This document shows, one piece after another, positions 57,037 to 64,000 of a stretch of DNA of 64,000 nt. Source of the stretch: Moraxella sp. (GTDB taxonomy: Bacteria > Pseudomonadota > Gammaproteobacteria > Pseudomonadales > Moraxellaceae). Numbering within the stretch: the stretch's first letter is position 1; every line of letters starts with the position of its first letter. The notes beneath the pieces are model-generated. The model was not told where the DNA came from. It worked only from the letters and a program-made list of their open reading frames with translations, and made no database searches. The position numbers were made by a program, and so were the translations under genes. Where the stretch lies: NCBI GenBank assembly GCA_030528385.1, contig JAUMYZ010000004.1, positions 140,281 through 204,280 of the forward strand. The letters run 5' to 3'.

Positions 57037-57064
57037 TTGCAATTTTTAAATTCTTTGTTATAAT
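57037..57064 (+). promoter_or_regulatory. tRNA-Ser promoter
   Basis: TTGCAA (57037-57042), 16-bp spacer, TATAAT (57059-57064). Confidence 0.75.
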
Positions 57065-57096
57065 TGCGCCCATAGTTTTTACTATACCCGATAAAC

Positions 57097-57186
57097 GGTG
57101 AAATGGGTGAGTGGCTGAAACCACATCCCTGCTAAGGATGCATACGGGCAACTGTATCGAGGGTTCGAATCCCTCTTTCACCGCCA
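57097..57186 (+). tRNA. tRNA-Ser (anticodon GCU)
   Basis: 90 nt including the encoded CCA, with the long variable arm typical of tRNA-Ser. The acceptor GGTGAAA pairs with TTTCACC, and the anticodon loop CTGCTAA carries GCU. Confidence 0.97.
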
Positions 57187-57232
57187 TTTATTAAACAGAG
57201 TACAGAGTACAAAATTTAAGTCAAAAAAGATG

Positions 57233-57260
57233 TTGACAAATTTTGGAACTTCAGTATAAT
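57233..57260 (+). promoter_or_regulatory. Strong promoter of the tRNA-Arg transcript
   Basis: Consensus TTGACA (57233-57238), 16-bp spacer, consensus TATAAT (57255-57260), about 170 bp upstream of the tRNA. Confidence 0.85.
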
Positions 57261-57266
57261 GATAAG

Positions 57267-57430
57267 CGTTGCAGTCAATCTTGTTTACTTTTTTCTTTTG
57301 TAAAGTTTATTTGCTTTATGAAGATACGCGATTAAAACAAGAAAGGACTGTCTCTCTAATAATTGAGAGCAGTCTACTGGCAACCAAGGCTATCATTCAA
57401 AATAATGGATGGTAGCCCCAATTTAATCAA
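57267..57430 (+). ncRNA. Structured leader RNA upstream of tRNA-Arg
   Basis: Between the promoter and the tRNA lies about 164 nt with two stable hairpins. Hairpin 1: GACTG-T-CTCTC (57346-57356) with GAGAG-CAGTC (57365-57374). Hairpin 2: GGCTATCATTC (57388-57398) with GGATGGTAGCC (57407-57417), 11 pairs including two G-U. It has no reading frame with a ribosome-binding site. It may be released as a small RNA during tRNA processing, or only guide processing. Confidence 0.45.
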
Positions 57431-57507
57431 GCACCCGTAGCTCAGTTGGATAGAGCGCTTGGCTACGAACTAAGAGGTCGGGAGTTCGAATCTCTCCGGG
57501 TGTGCCA
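57431..57507 (+). tRNA. tRNA-Arg (anticodon ACG)
   Basis: 77 nt including the encoded CCA. The anticodon stem CTTGG/CTAAG encloses the loop CTACGAA with ACG (inosine-modified in bacteria). Confidence 0.97.
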
Positions 57508-57512
57508 TATAC

Positions 57513-57545
57513 AAACCAAGATTGATACAATCTTGGTTTTTTGGT
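57513..57545 (+). terminator. Intrinsic terminator of tRNA-Arg
   Basis: Perfect 12-bp stem AAACCAAGATTG (57513-57524)/CAATCTTGGTTT (57528-57539) with loop ATA, then T-rich sequence. Confidence 0.92.
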
Positions 57546-57639
57546 TCTTGTTTGATGTTAAACGCCGCTCTCTTTTTGAATTTCAATGACATAAGCATTC
57601 AATTCATGATAAAATTAAGATTTTAACCATCAACTTATC

Positions 57640-58257
57640 ATGCCAAAAAAACACCCCACACCCACCAATACCCCACAAGCCAACCAAGAAGTCTCAAGCA
57701 TTGCCAGACCCTTGGTACGACTGGCTGCCATCGTCTATGATGGCATGCTTATTTTGGCAATGCTGTTTTTGGTAGGGGCAGTGCTGGCAGTGCTGGGCAC
57801 GTTGCTGTTTTTGGACGTTGGCACAACTTCCCAAGAAGCACAAAAGCTGCCCATTTGGTATCAAAATGGTGTCATGACACCTGCATTTTTATTAACGCTG
57901 GTGGGGTTTTATGGGTTGTTTTGGCGCAAATCGGGGCAGACGCTCGGCATGCAAACGTGGCGACTAAAAACGGTGGACAGTCGCGGTCAGCTATTGACAT
58001 GGAAACAGAGTTTTTGGCGCATTATATACGCTTGTTTACTTCCTGTGCTGTGTGCGACGGTGGGCGGCATGCTGCATGGTTCACGCCTGTCGGTACTTAT
58101 CAGTGCCTTTTTGGGATTTGTTTTTAATTATTTGTTTTGTTTGCTCAACAGTCGCGGATTGGCGGTGCATGACATTCTTTCTAACACCATCACCCTAAAA
58201 GTCCCCAAAATTCACCATCAAACATTGTGGCAATCGCTCAAAAGAAAAAAACAGTAA
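57640..58257 (+). CDS. RDD family membrane protein
   Basis: 205 residues. A polar N-terminus, then RPLVRLAAIVYDGMLILAMLFLVG, the RDD-type first helix, two further membrane helices, and GQTLGMQTWRLKTVDSRGQ, the conserved RDD loop. The C-terminus is basic. Function unknown; some family members affect ion transport. Monocistronic. Confidence 0.9.
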   Translation: MPKKHPTPTNTPQANQEVSSIARPLVRLAAIVYDGMLILAMLFLVGAVLAVLGTLLFLDVGTTSQEAQKLPIWYQNGVMTPAFLLTLVGFYGLFWRKSGQTLGMQTWRLKTVDSRGQLLTWKQSFWRIIYACLLPVLCATVGGMLHGSRLSVLISAFLGFVFNYLFCLLNSRGLAVHDILSNTITLKVPKIHHQTLWQSLKRKKQ

Positions 58258-58293
58258 TGCCAATCACCGTCCAAAATGGGTTTATCAATGCTT

Positions 58294-58893
58294 TTAATGG
58301 GAGTTGTGCGCAACTTTTGCCAGTATCCCCACATCGCTTGTCAGCACATCAACCTTTTGACTGTCCAGCACAACCTTGATGACGACATTGGTTGCATAAT
58401 CCACCGACACGACAACGCCTTGTGCTTGGGCGATAAGATAGCGAATTTGTGCTTCGTTGGCAAAACTGGTCGTTATCATCAGCTCAGTTTTGGGCACAAA
58501 AGCCGCCAACGTCATCTCATTCACCACCATTTGTGTGGCGGTGGCATAAGCTCTGGTCAAACCGCCCGCACCCAACTTAATCCCGCCAAAATAACGCACA
58601 ACAACCACCAACACATTGCCAATCGCCTTGTGCTGAAGCACCGATAAAATCGGTCGCCCTGCGGTGCCATTTGGCTCACCATCATCATCAAAGCCAGCGT
58701 GCGTGGTGTTGTGCGGGTCGCCCAAAATGTATGCCAAACAATGATGGCGCGCATCTGGGTATTGTTGCTTTAATTGTGCCACACATGCCACTATTTGGGC
58801 TTTGTCATCAATAGGATATGCAAACGCCAAAAAGGTGGATTTTTTAATTTCATAAGTGGCTTGGCAAGGAGCGGATAAAGTTTGGTAGGTCAT
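58294..58893 (-). CDS. IMPACT/YigZ family protein
   Basis: 199 residues. The N-terminal UPF0029 domain has KKSTFLAFAYPIDD, HHCLAYILGD and DDGEPNGTAGRPIL, and is followed by RYFGGIKLGAGGLTRAY. Residues 140-199 form the smaller C-terminal ferredoxin-like domain. A translation-related role has been proposed for relatives from the fold. Convergent with the RDD gene. Confidence 0.92.
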   Translation of the reverse strand: MTYQTLSAPCQATYEIKKSTFLAFAYPIDDKAQIVACVAQLKQQYPDARHHCLAYILGDPHNTTHAGFDDDGEPNGTAGRPILSVLQHKAIGNVLVVVVRYFGGIKLGAGGLTRAYATATQMVVNEMTLAAFVPKTELMITTSFANEAQIRYLIAQAQGVVVSVDYATNVVIKVVLDSQKVDVLTSDVGILAKVAHNSH

Positions 58894-58962
58894 TTTGCTT
58901 TATAAAAGTTTGGTTAGCTGTTACAATGGTTGGTTATTTTATTATTGTAGCACGTCAAAACC

Positions 58963-59667
58963 ATGCGATTAGACAAATTTTTAAGCAAAGCCGCCCAGCT
59001 GTCGCGCAAAGACGCCAAAAAAATCCTACACGCTGGCGAAATCACAGTCAATGACATCGTCATCAAAGACGCCAGCACCCACATTGACCTTCACCACGAC
59101 GAAGTGCTGTGGGCAGGCGAAACCTTATCGGTGGCTGATGGCAACCGTTATATTTTGCTGTACAAACCCGACGGCTTTGAGTGCACCCTAAAAGCCAAAG
59201 AACACCCCATCGTTACCGACCTAATTGCCGTGCCAGAAGTGGACAGTTTGCGCATCGCAGGGCGGCTTGACGTGGACACCACAGGCGCTTTGTTACTGTC
59301 CGACGATGGCACTTGGTTACACCGAGTTACCAGCCCCAAACACCACCAACCCAAACGCTACGAACTCACCCTTGCCAGTCCCATGAACGCCGAAGCACAA
59401 GCGCTTGCCATCAAACAAATCGCCAACGGCATTTTATTAGAAGGCGAAAAACAAAAAACCCGTCCCGCCCAGCTGTCTTTTGTTGATGACAGCCACGCCG
59501 TCCTGATTTTGACCGAAGGCAAATACCACCAAGTCAAACGTATGATGGCATATTTTGGCAATCAGGTCGTTCAACTGCACCGCGCCAGCATTGGCACGCT
59601 TACCCTTGAAGGGTTGGAAATGGGCGAATGTCGTTTTTTGACCGCCGATGAAATAAAGCAATTTTAA
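58963..59667 (+). CDS. rsuA: 16S rRNA pseudouridine(516) synthase
   Basis: 234 residues. S4 RNA-binding domain (1-60, MRLDKFLSKAAQLSRKDAKK) and pseudouridine synthase domain with the catalytic Asp in AGRLDVDTTG (D103). The C-terminal GKYHQVKRMMAYFGN motif matches RsuA, which modifies U516 of 16S rRNA, though RluE/RluF-type targets cannot be excluded. Intact, single-gene unit. Confidence 0.92.
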   Translation: MRLDKFLSKAAQLSRKDAKKILHAGEITVNDIVIKDASTHIDLHHDEVLWAGETLSVADGNRYILLYKPDGFECTLKAKEHPIVTDLIAVPEVDSLRIAGRLDVDTTGALLLSDDGTWLHRVTSPKHHQPKRYELTLASPMNAEAQALAIKQIANGILLEGEKQKTRPAQLSFVDDSHAVLILTEGKYHQVKRMMAYFGNQVVQLHRASIGTLTLEGLEMGECRFLTADEIKQF

Positions 59668-59762
59668 CAAACTTTCCCAACCCTTACACAAAATTTTAAA
59701 ATGGTAGCACACATAACAAACACAGACTTTTGATATATAATACAAATTTTGTTGTGTGTTTT

Positions 59763-60752
59763 ATGAAATACTTTTTTATCTCGGTCGTGTGTTTGGCGCT
59801 TATGAGCACTTCTTTGACTTATGCCCACACTGCCACAGACCTTGAGCAAAGCCTTCGCCAAACTTTGCAAAGCGCAGGGCTGCTTGTTCCCATCAAAAAC
59901 ATCAGCCCCAGCGGCATTGAAGGGCTACTGCTGGTGGCACTTGACGGACAACAAGAACCGCTGCTTATCACAACCACCGCCGACTATGTCATTCAAGGCA
60001 ACATTGAAACCAACCCAAGCCCTGCACAACCCATCAGCCAACATTTATTGTCTGCCCATCAAGCTGCTGGCACGCCCGTCAGTCCAGCATACAAAAAAGC
60101 TCTGCTTGCTAATATGGCAAGCCTTAAGAACATGACCGCCGATTCTGCCTTTTATCACACCAACATTGCCAGCATTTTGTGGGGCGTGTCTGGTCAAGGC
60201 GGCGCGCCGTTTTTGGTCAGTCGCGACGGGCGTAAGTTTATCAATGGTGAGATTTCAGGCATTGAGCACGGTCAATTCACAGGGCTGGACAGCAAGTTTG
60301 AACGCGCCAAAAACCGCCACGTATTTGGCACACTAAATCAAGACACGCTCACCACCTACCCTGCCAAACAGTCCAAAGCAACCATCTATGTGGTCAGCGA
60401 CATTCATTGCCCTTATTGCAAAATTTTCCATCGCCATATCCCCGCATTTAATGCCCAAGGCATCAATGTTCACATCATTGCTTACCCCATCTACGAAGAG
60501 TCGGCAGAGCCCATGCGCCAAATTTGGTGCCAAACCAACAACCAAAAACGCGCCAGCTTACTCAATGCCGCCATGCAAGGGGTCATGCCCAACCAGCAAT
60601 GCCAAAACAAACAAAATTTTATGTTAGACAACCAAAAACGTGCCCAATCTTTGGCATTTGTGGCGACGCCTGCCATTTATCGTGATAATGGCGAGCTGTT
60701 TGAAGGCGATTTTACCAGCGATGAGTTTTTACAATTTTTGGGACTCAACTAA
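59763..60752 (+). CDS. DsbC-like disulfide isomerase with duplicated N-terminal domain
   Basis: 329 residues, against about 236 for E. coli DsbC. Signal peptide (1-22). Residues 25-90 (IKNISPSGIEGLLLV...ADYVIQGNI) and 125-175 (ASILWGVSGQGG...DGRKFINGEI) both look like the DsbC N-terminal dimerisation fold. The thioredoxin domain (about 205-329) has the active site CPYC (216-219) and a second cysteine pair in QIWCQ and NQQCQ. It should isomerise wrong disulfides in the periplasm. The ATG at 59763 begins the signal peptide. Convergent with ompR. Confidence 0.87.
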   Translation: MKYFFISVVCLALMSTSLTYAHTATDLEQSLRQTLQSAGLLVPIKNISPSGIEGLLLVALDGQQEPLLITTTADYVIQGNIETNPSPAQPISQHLLSAHQAAGTPVSPAYKKALLANMASLKNMTADSAFYHTNIASILWGVSGQGGAPFLVSRDGRKFINGEISGIEHGQFTGLDSKFERAKNRHVFGTLNQDTLTTYPAKQSKATIYVVSDIHCPYCKIFHRHIPAFNAQGINVHIIAYPIYEESAEPMRQIWCQTNNQKRASLLNAAMQGVMPNQQCQNKQNFMLDNQKRAQSLAFVATPAIYRDNGELFEGDFTSDEFLQFLGLN

Positions 60753-60762
60753 GAAACTGACA

Positions 60763-60795
60763 AAACAAAAGGGCTAACTCCTAGCCCCTTGTTTA
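60763..60795. terminator. Bidirectional terminator between the DsbC-like gene and ompR
   Basis: GGGCTA (60771-60776), loop ACTCC, TAGCCC (60782-60787), flanked by A-rich and T-rich arms on both sides. Confidence 0.8.
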
Positions 60796-61521
60796 ATTTT
60801 CCAAGCCATCGGGCACAAACACATAGCCCACGCCCCACACCGTTTGAATGTAGCGTGCTTGTGATGGATTGTCTTCAATCAAACGGCGCAAACGCGACAC
60901 CTGCACATCAATAGAACGCTCCATCGCCCCCCACTCACGTCCCCGCGCCAAATTCATCAGTTTATCGCGCGTCAAAGGTTCTCTGGGGTGTTGCACAAGC
61001 GCTTTTAGCACCGAAAATTCACCTGTGGTCAACGTAACCACATTGCCATCGCGCTTTAGGGTGCGCGTGGACAAATCCAACGTCCAAGAACCAAATTCCA
61101 CCACTTGTGCTTGTTGGCTGGGTGCACCAGGCACTTCACGGTTTTGGCGGCGCAGAACCGCTTTGATACGCGCCAACAGTTCTTTGGGGTTAAACGGCTT
61201 GGGCAAATAATCATCAGCGCCCGCTTCAAGCCCTGCAATGCGGTCGGCTTCTGAGCCTTTGGCGGTGAGCATGATGATAGGAATGCTGCTGTTGTCAGCG
61301 CGCAAACGCTTACAAATGGCAATGCCGTTTTCGTCGGGCAACATCAAATCCAATACAATCAGCGAAAATATCTCACGCTGCATGAGTTTGTCCATCTGTT
61401 TGCCATCATGCGCCACGCGCACCACAAAGCCGTCATCTTCCAAAAAACGCTGGAGTAACGTGCGCAAACGCACATCGTCATCAACCACCAAAATACGATG
61501 GACAATGGTTTCTTCGGTCAT
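60793..61521 (-). CDS. ompR: OmpR-type response regulator
   Basis: 242 residues. Receiver domain with acidic DDD (14-16), phospho-acceptor D58 (VLDLMLPDENG) and K108 (LPKPF). Winged-helix DNA-binding domain (about 140-235; ERSIDVQVSRLRRLIE and GVGYVF). Similarity is closest to OmpR, which regulates envelope genes in response to osmolarity. No envZ kinase gene follows: a terminator and the convergent DsbC-like gene are directly downstream. It is divergent from tex. Confidence 0.93.
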   Translation of the reverse strand: MTEETIVHRILVVDDDVRLRTLLQRFLEDDGFVVRVAHDGKQMDKLMQREIFSLIVLDLMLPDENGIAICKRLRADNSSIPIIMLTAKGSEADRIAGLEAGADDYLPKPFNPKELLARIKAVLRRQNREVPGAPSQQAQVVEFGSWTLDLSTRTLKRDGNVVTLTTGEFSVLKALVQHPREPLTRDKLMNLARGREWGAMERSIDVQVSRLRRLIEDNPSQARYIQTVWGVGYVFVPDGLEN

Positions 61522-61684
61522 TGCTTTATCCTTATTTGATACAATTACTTATTTAATAAGTAGTGTACAATTTTATACAAAAAATGTAAATAACCCACCA
61601 GCTTTTCGTGGCAAGCACCCCAAAGCAATGTCATTGCCAAACAAAAGTTGCTATAATACGCCATTTTTATCAGCACAAACCACC

Positions 61685-63961
61685 ATGAACAACACCATCA
61701 ATCAAGATGCCATTTATCAGTTGCTTGCCAATCATCACCAAATTCATTTTTCACAAGTCAAAGCCTTTGCCAAATTATTTGACGAAGGCGCAAGCATACC
61801 GTTTATCGCCCGCTATCGTAAAGAACAAACTGGCGGACTTGACGATGTGATATTACGCCGCTTAGAAAAATCCTTAGTGTCTGAACGGGACTTGGCAGCA
61901 TATCGCCAAAAAATTAGCGAACTGCTCAACAATCAGCACGCTCTAACAGACGCATTGACGCAGCGCATCGCCCAAGCCAGCAGCAAACTTGAGCTTGATG
62001 ACATCTATCGCCCCTACCGCCCAAACCGCCATTCTGTGGCAAACAGCGCCAAATTGGCAGGTTTAGAGCCCATCGCGCTTGAGATTTTGTCAGGCAAAGA
62101 CCCCAAAGACGCTTTGGCGAATTTTGTGTGTCCCGACACACTCACCGACGAGACGGGCAAAAGTTTTGTGGCCAATTTTCATGAATACAACAAACAACTG
62201 GCTGGCGTACAAGCCATTATTGTAGAAATATGGACGCAGGCATTGGCGCTTTTTGACAGCTTGCGCATGGGTTTTGCCCAAACCGCCACACTTCGCTGCG
62301 AGCTTGCCAACGAAGAAAAACGCAGCGAAGGCGAAAAATTCAAAGATTATTTTGCACACAGCGAGCCTTTTGCCACACTCTCCAACCACCGCTTGCTTGC
62401 CATGTTGCGCGGTCGCCAACAAGGGGTTTTGTTGCTACACATTGATGGCGAAGATGCGCCATTTATAGACAAAATCCACCAACATTTTCATCTTGCAAAC
62501 ACTGGCTTTTTGTCTGATTGCGCCAACAAACTCTGGTCAAAATGGCGCTCACAGATTGAACACCGACTGTTGACCGAACGGCGCATGCACGCCGAAACCG
62601 AAGCCATCGCTGTTTTTGCCCAAAATTTAAAACATTTATTGATGGCAGCGCCAGCAGGTCGTAAAGTGATTTTGGGCATTGACCCAGGTTTTAAACACGG
62701 CATCAAAATGGCGGTGATTGATGGCACAGGCGAAGTGCTTGCCACCAACACCGCATACCCCTTTGGCTCTGATGGTCAGCGACAAAAAGCACATAACACC
62801 ATCGCCCAACTTGTCAAAGAGCATCAAGCAGAACTTATCGCCATCGGCAATGGCACCGCCAGTCGCGAAACCGAACAAATTGTCAAGACCGTCATAGACG
62901 AACACCAATTAGATGCCAAAAGTATCGTGGTCAATGAAGCTGGTGCTTCTGTGTATTCTGCCAGCGAGCTTGCCAGCAGTGAATTGTCCGACCTTGATGT
63001 GTCGCTGCGTGGCGCAGTGTCCATCGCTCGGCGACTGCAAGACCCACTCTCAGAGTTGGTCAAAGTTGACCCCAAAGCCATCGGCGTTGGACAATACCAA
63101 CATGATGTCAATCAAAACGAACTTGAAAACAGCCTAAACAAAGTTACCGAAGATTGCGTGAACGCCGTTGGTGTAGATGTCAATACAGCAAGTCCAGCAA
63201 TCTTGGCACACATCGCTGGTCTCAACAAAAATGTCGCTCAACAAATCGTCAATTATCGCCGCCAATATGGCGCTTTTAAAAATCGCGAAGAACTCAAACA
63301 AGTGCCACGATTTGGCACAAAAACTTTTGAGCAATCGGCAGGGTTTTTGCGCATTAAAGACGGCAACGAACCATTAGATGCAACGGGCGTACACCCTGAA
63401 AGTTACGACTTGGTTTACCGCCTTTTAGCCCAAGCCAACAAAACACTCACTGAAGTGCTGGGCAACGAACAACTCATCAACTCGCTCGGAGACACCAACA
63501 GTTTTAGCCAATTATCAGGCGCGCTAAATGAACTTGCCAAACCTGCCCATGACCCAAGGGGAGACTTTAAAACCGCCAAATTCCATCAAGACGTCAATGA
63601 CATCGCAACACTAAAAGTTGGCATGGTGCTAGAAGGCGTGGTAACCAACGTTACCGATTTTGGTTGTTTTGTGGACATTGGTGTTCATCAAGATGGTTTG
63701 ATACATATTTCTGAATTGTCCGATAACTTTGTGGACAAGCCCAATAAACTTGTCAAACCCCAAGACATCGTCAAAGTACGTGTTATTTTAGTGGATGAAG
63801 CTCGCAAACGTATCAGCTTAAGCATGAAAGCTGGTAAAAAAGCCCCAGCCAACAAACCTAAAAAAACCAAAACCCATCACACCAAAGCAACAACACAAAA
63901 AATGGGCAGTTTGGGTGCGCTACTGCAACAAGCAGGCATAAAAACTAACACCCCCTCCTAA
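61685..63961 (+). CDS. tex: Tex-type S1 RNA-binding transcription accessory protein
   Basis: 758 residues. Tex N-terminal helical region (SIPFIARYRKEQTGGLDDV), YqgF-like RNase H fold (VILGIDPGFKHGIKMAVID), helix-hairpin-helix pair (NTASPAILAHIAGLNKN, LKQVPRFGTKTFEQ), and a C-terminal S1 domain (about 640-715) with a Lys-rich tail. It is implicated in transcription and RNA metabolism. The ATG at 61685 matches the family start. The in-frame extension upstream runs antisense to ompR and was rejected. A TATAAT at 61652-61657 lies 27 bp before the ATG. Confidence 0.96.
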   Translation: MNNTINQDAIYQLLANHHQIHFSQVKAFAKLFDEGASIPFIARYRKEQTGGLDDVILRRLEKSLVSERDLAAYRQKISELLNNQHALTDALTQRIAQASSKLELDDIYRPYRPNRHSVANSAKLAGLEPIALEILSGKDPKDALANFVCPDTLTDETGKSFVANFHEYNKQLAGVQAIIVEIWTQALALFDSLRMGFAQTATLRCELANEEKRSEGEKFKDYFAHSEPFATLSNHRLLAMLRGRQQGVLLLHIDGEDAPFIDKIHQHFHLANTGFLSDCANKLWSKWRSQIEHRLLTERRMHAETEAIAVFAQNLKHLLMAAPAGRKVILGIDPGFKHGIKMAVIDGTGEVLATNTAYPFGSDGQRQKAHNTIAQLVKEHQAELIAIGNGTASRETEQIVKTVIDEHQLDAKSIVVNEAGASVYSASELASSELSDLDVSLRGAVSIARRLQDPLSELVKVDPKAIGVGQYQHDVNQNELENSLNKVTEDCVNAVGVDVNTASPAILAHIAGLNKNVAQQIVNYRRQYGAFKNREELKQVPRFGTKTFEQSAGFLRIKDGNEPLDATGVHPESYDLVYRLLAQANKTLTEVLGNEQLINSLGDTNSFSQLSGALNELAKPAHDPRGDFKTAKFHQDVNDIATLKVGMVLEGVVTNVTDFGCFVDIGVHQDGLIHISELSDNFVDKPNKLVKPQDIVKVRVILVDEARKRISLSMKAGKKAPANKPKKTKTHHTKATTQKMGSLGALLQQAGIKTNTPS

Positions 63962-64000
63962 CCCACACATTCCCCACCTGCGTTACCACCACCCGATAAC

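Noticed and set aside
61238..61684. In-frame upstream extension of tex
   Set aside because: Antisense to ompR, and the Tex family begins at MNNTINQ (61685).

Overview
The window looks like a chromosomal segment from a gammaproteobacterium of the family Moraxellaceae, most likely a Moraxella. The basis is moderate GC content, gene content and order of the Acinetobacter/Moraxella type (pheS-pheT-ihfA, dapA-bamC-like-purC, an AvtA/ErpA/RraA cluster, parC and parE near each other), and an autotransporter with an extended signal peptide. The assignment is inferred; there is no rRNA gene to settle it.

Layout. 1-7.1 kb: 3'-truncated hisIE, then rpmI-rplT, hemN, pheS-pheT-ihfA. 7.1-15.7 kb: a DEAD-box RNA helicase with a long structured leader, a large cytoplasmic DUF4145-like/TPR/leucine-rich-repeat protein, relA and mutM. 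15.8-22.6 kb: a small exported protein, a histidine phosphatase, parC, tRNA-Val and tRNA-Asp, an acyltransferase and parE.

22.65-37.06 kb is an accessory island. It separates parE from yqiA, genes that lie next to each other in E. coli. Read on the minus strand it carries an ESPR-type autotransporter, then an operon with one strong promoter: half-size hsdS, hsdS-A, hsdR, hsdS-B, hsdM, terminator. Beyond the terminator lie a start-less, promoter-less hsdS target-recognition cassette and a tyrosine recombinase gene. hsdS-A and hsdS-B have different first target-recognition domains, but from the central conserved region to the stop they are identical over 721 bp of DNA. The silent cassette shares a 35-bp exact repeat with both. 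This looks like a recombinase-linked, variable-specificity type I restriction-modification locus with direct repeats instead of the usual inverted ones. It is the most interesting system in the window.

37.1-64 kb returns to housekeeping genes: yqiA, a DUF1615 lipoprotein, tesB, plsB, tilS, proC-yggT, nfeD-stomatin, a NIF3-like domain protein, purC, a BamC-like lipoprotein reduced to its N-terminal part, dapA, a Do-type protease, erpA, avtA, rraA, paiB-like, psd, dtd, thiD, tRNA-Ser, tRNA-Arg with a structured leader, an RDD protein, an IMPACT-family protein, rsuA, a DsbC-like isomerase with an apparently duplicated N-terminal domain, ompR without an adjacent envZ, and tex.

Themes. Translation and stringent response (rpmI, rplT, pheST, tilS, dtd, relA, tRNAs), DNA topology and repair (parC, parE, mutM, ihfA), phospholipid synthesis (plsB, psd, PlsC-like) and envelope folding (BamC-like, DegP-like, DsbC-like) form the stable background. 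The restriction-modification/autotransporter island is the variable part. Starts were often moved downstream of the longest possible reading frame where a ribosome-binding site or family alignment favoured it.
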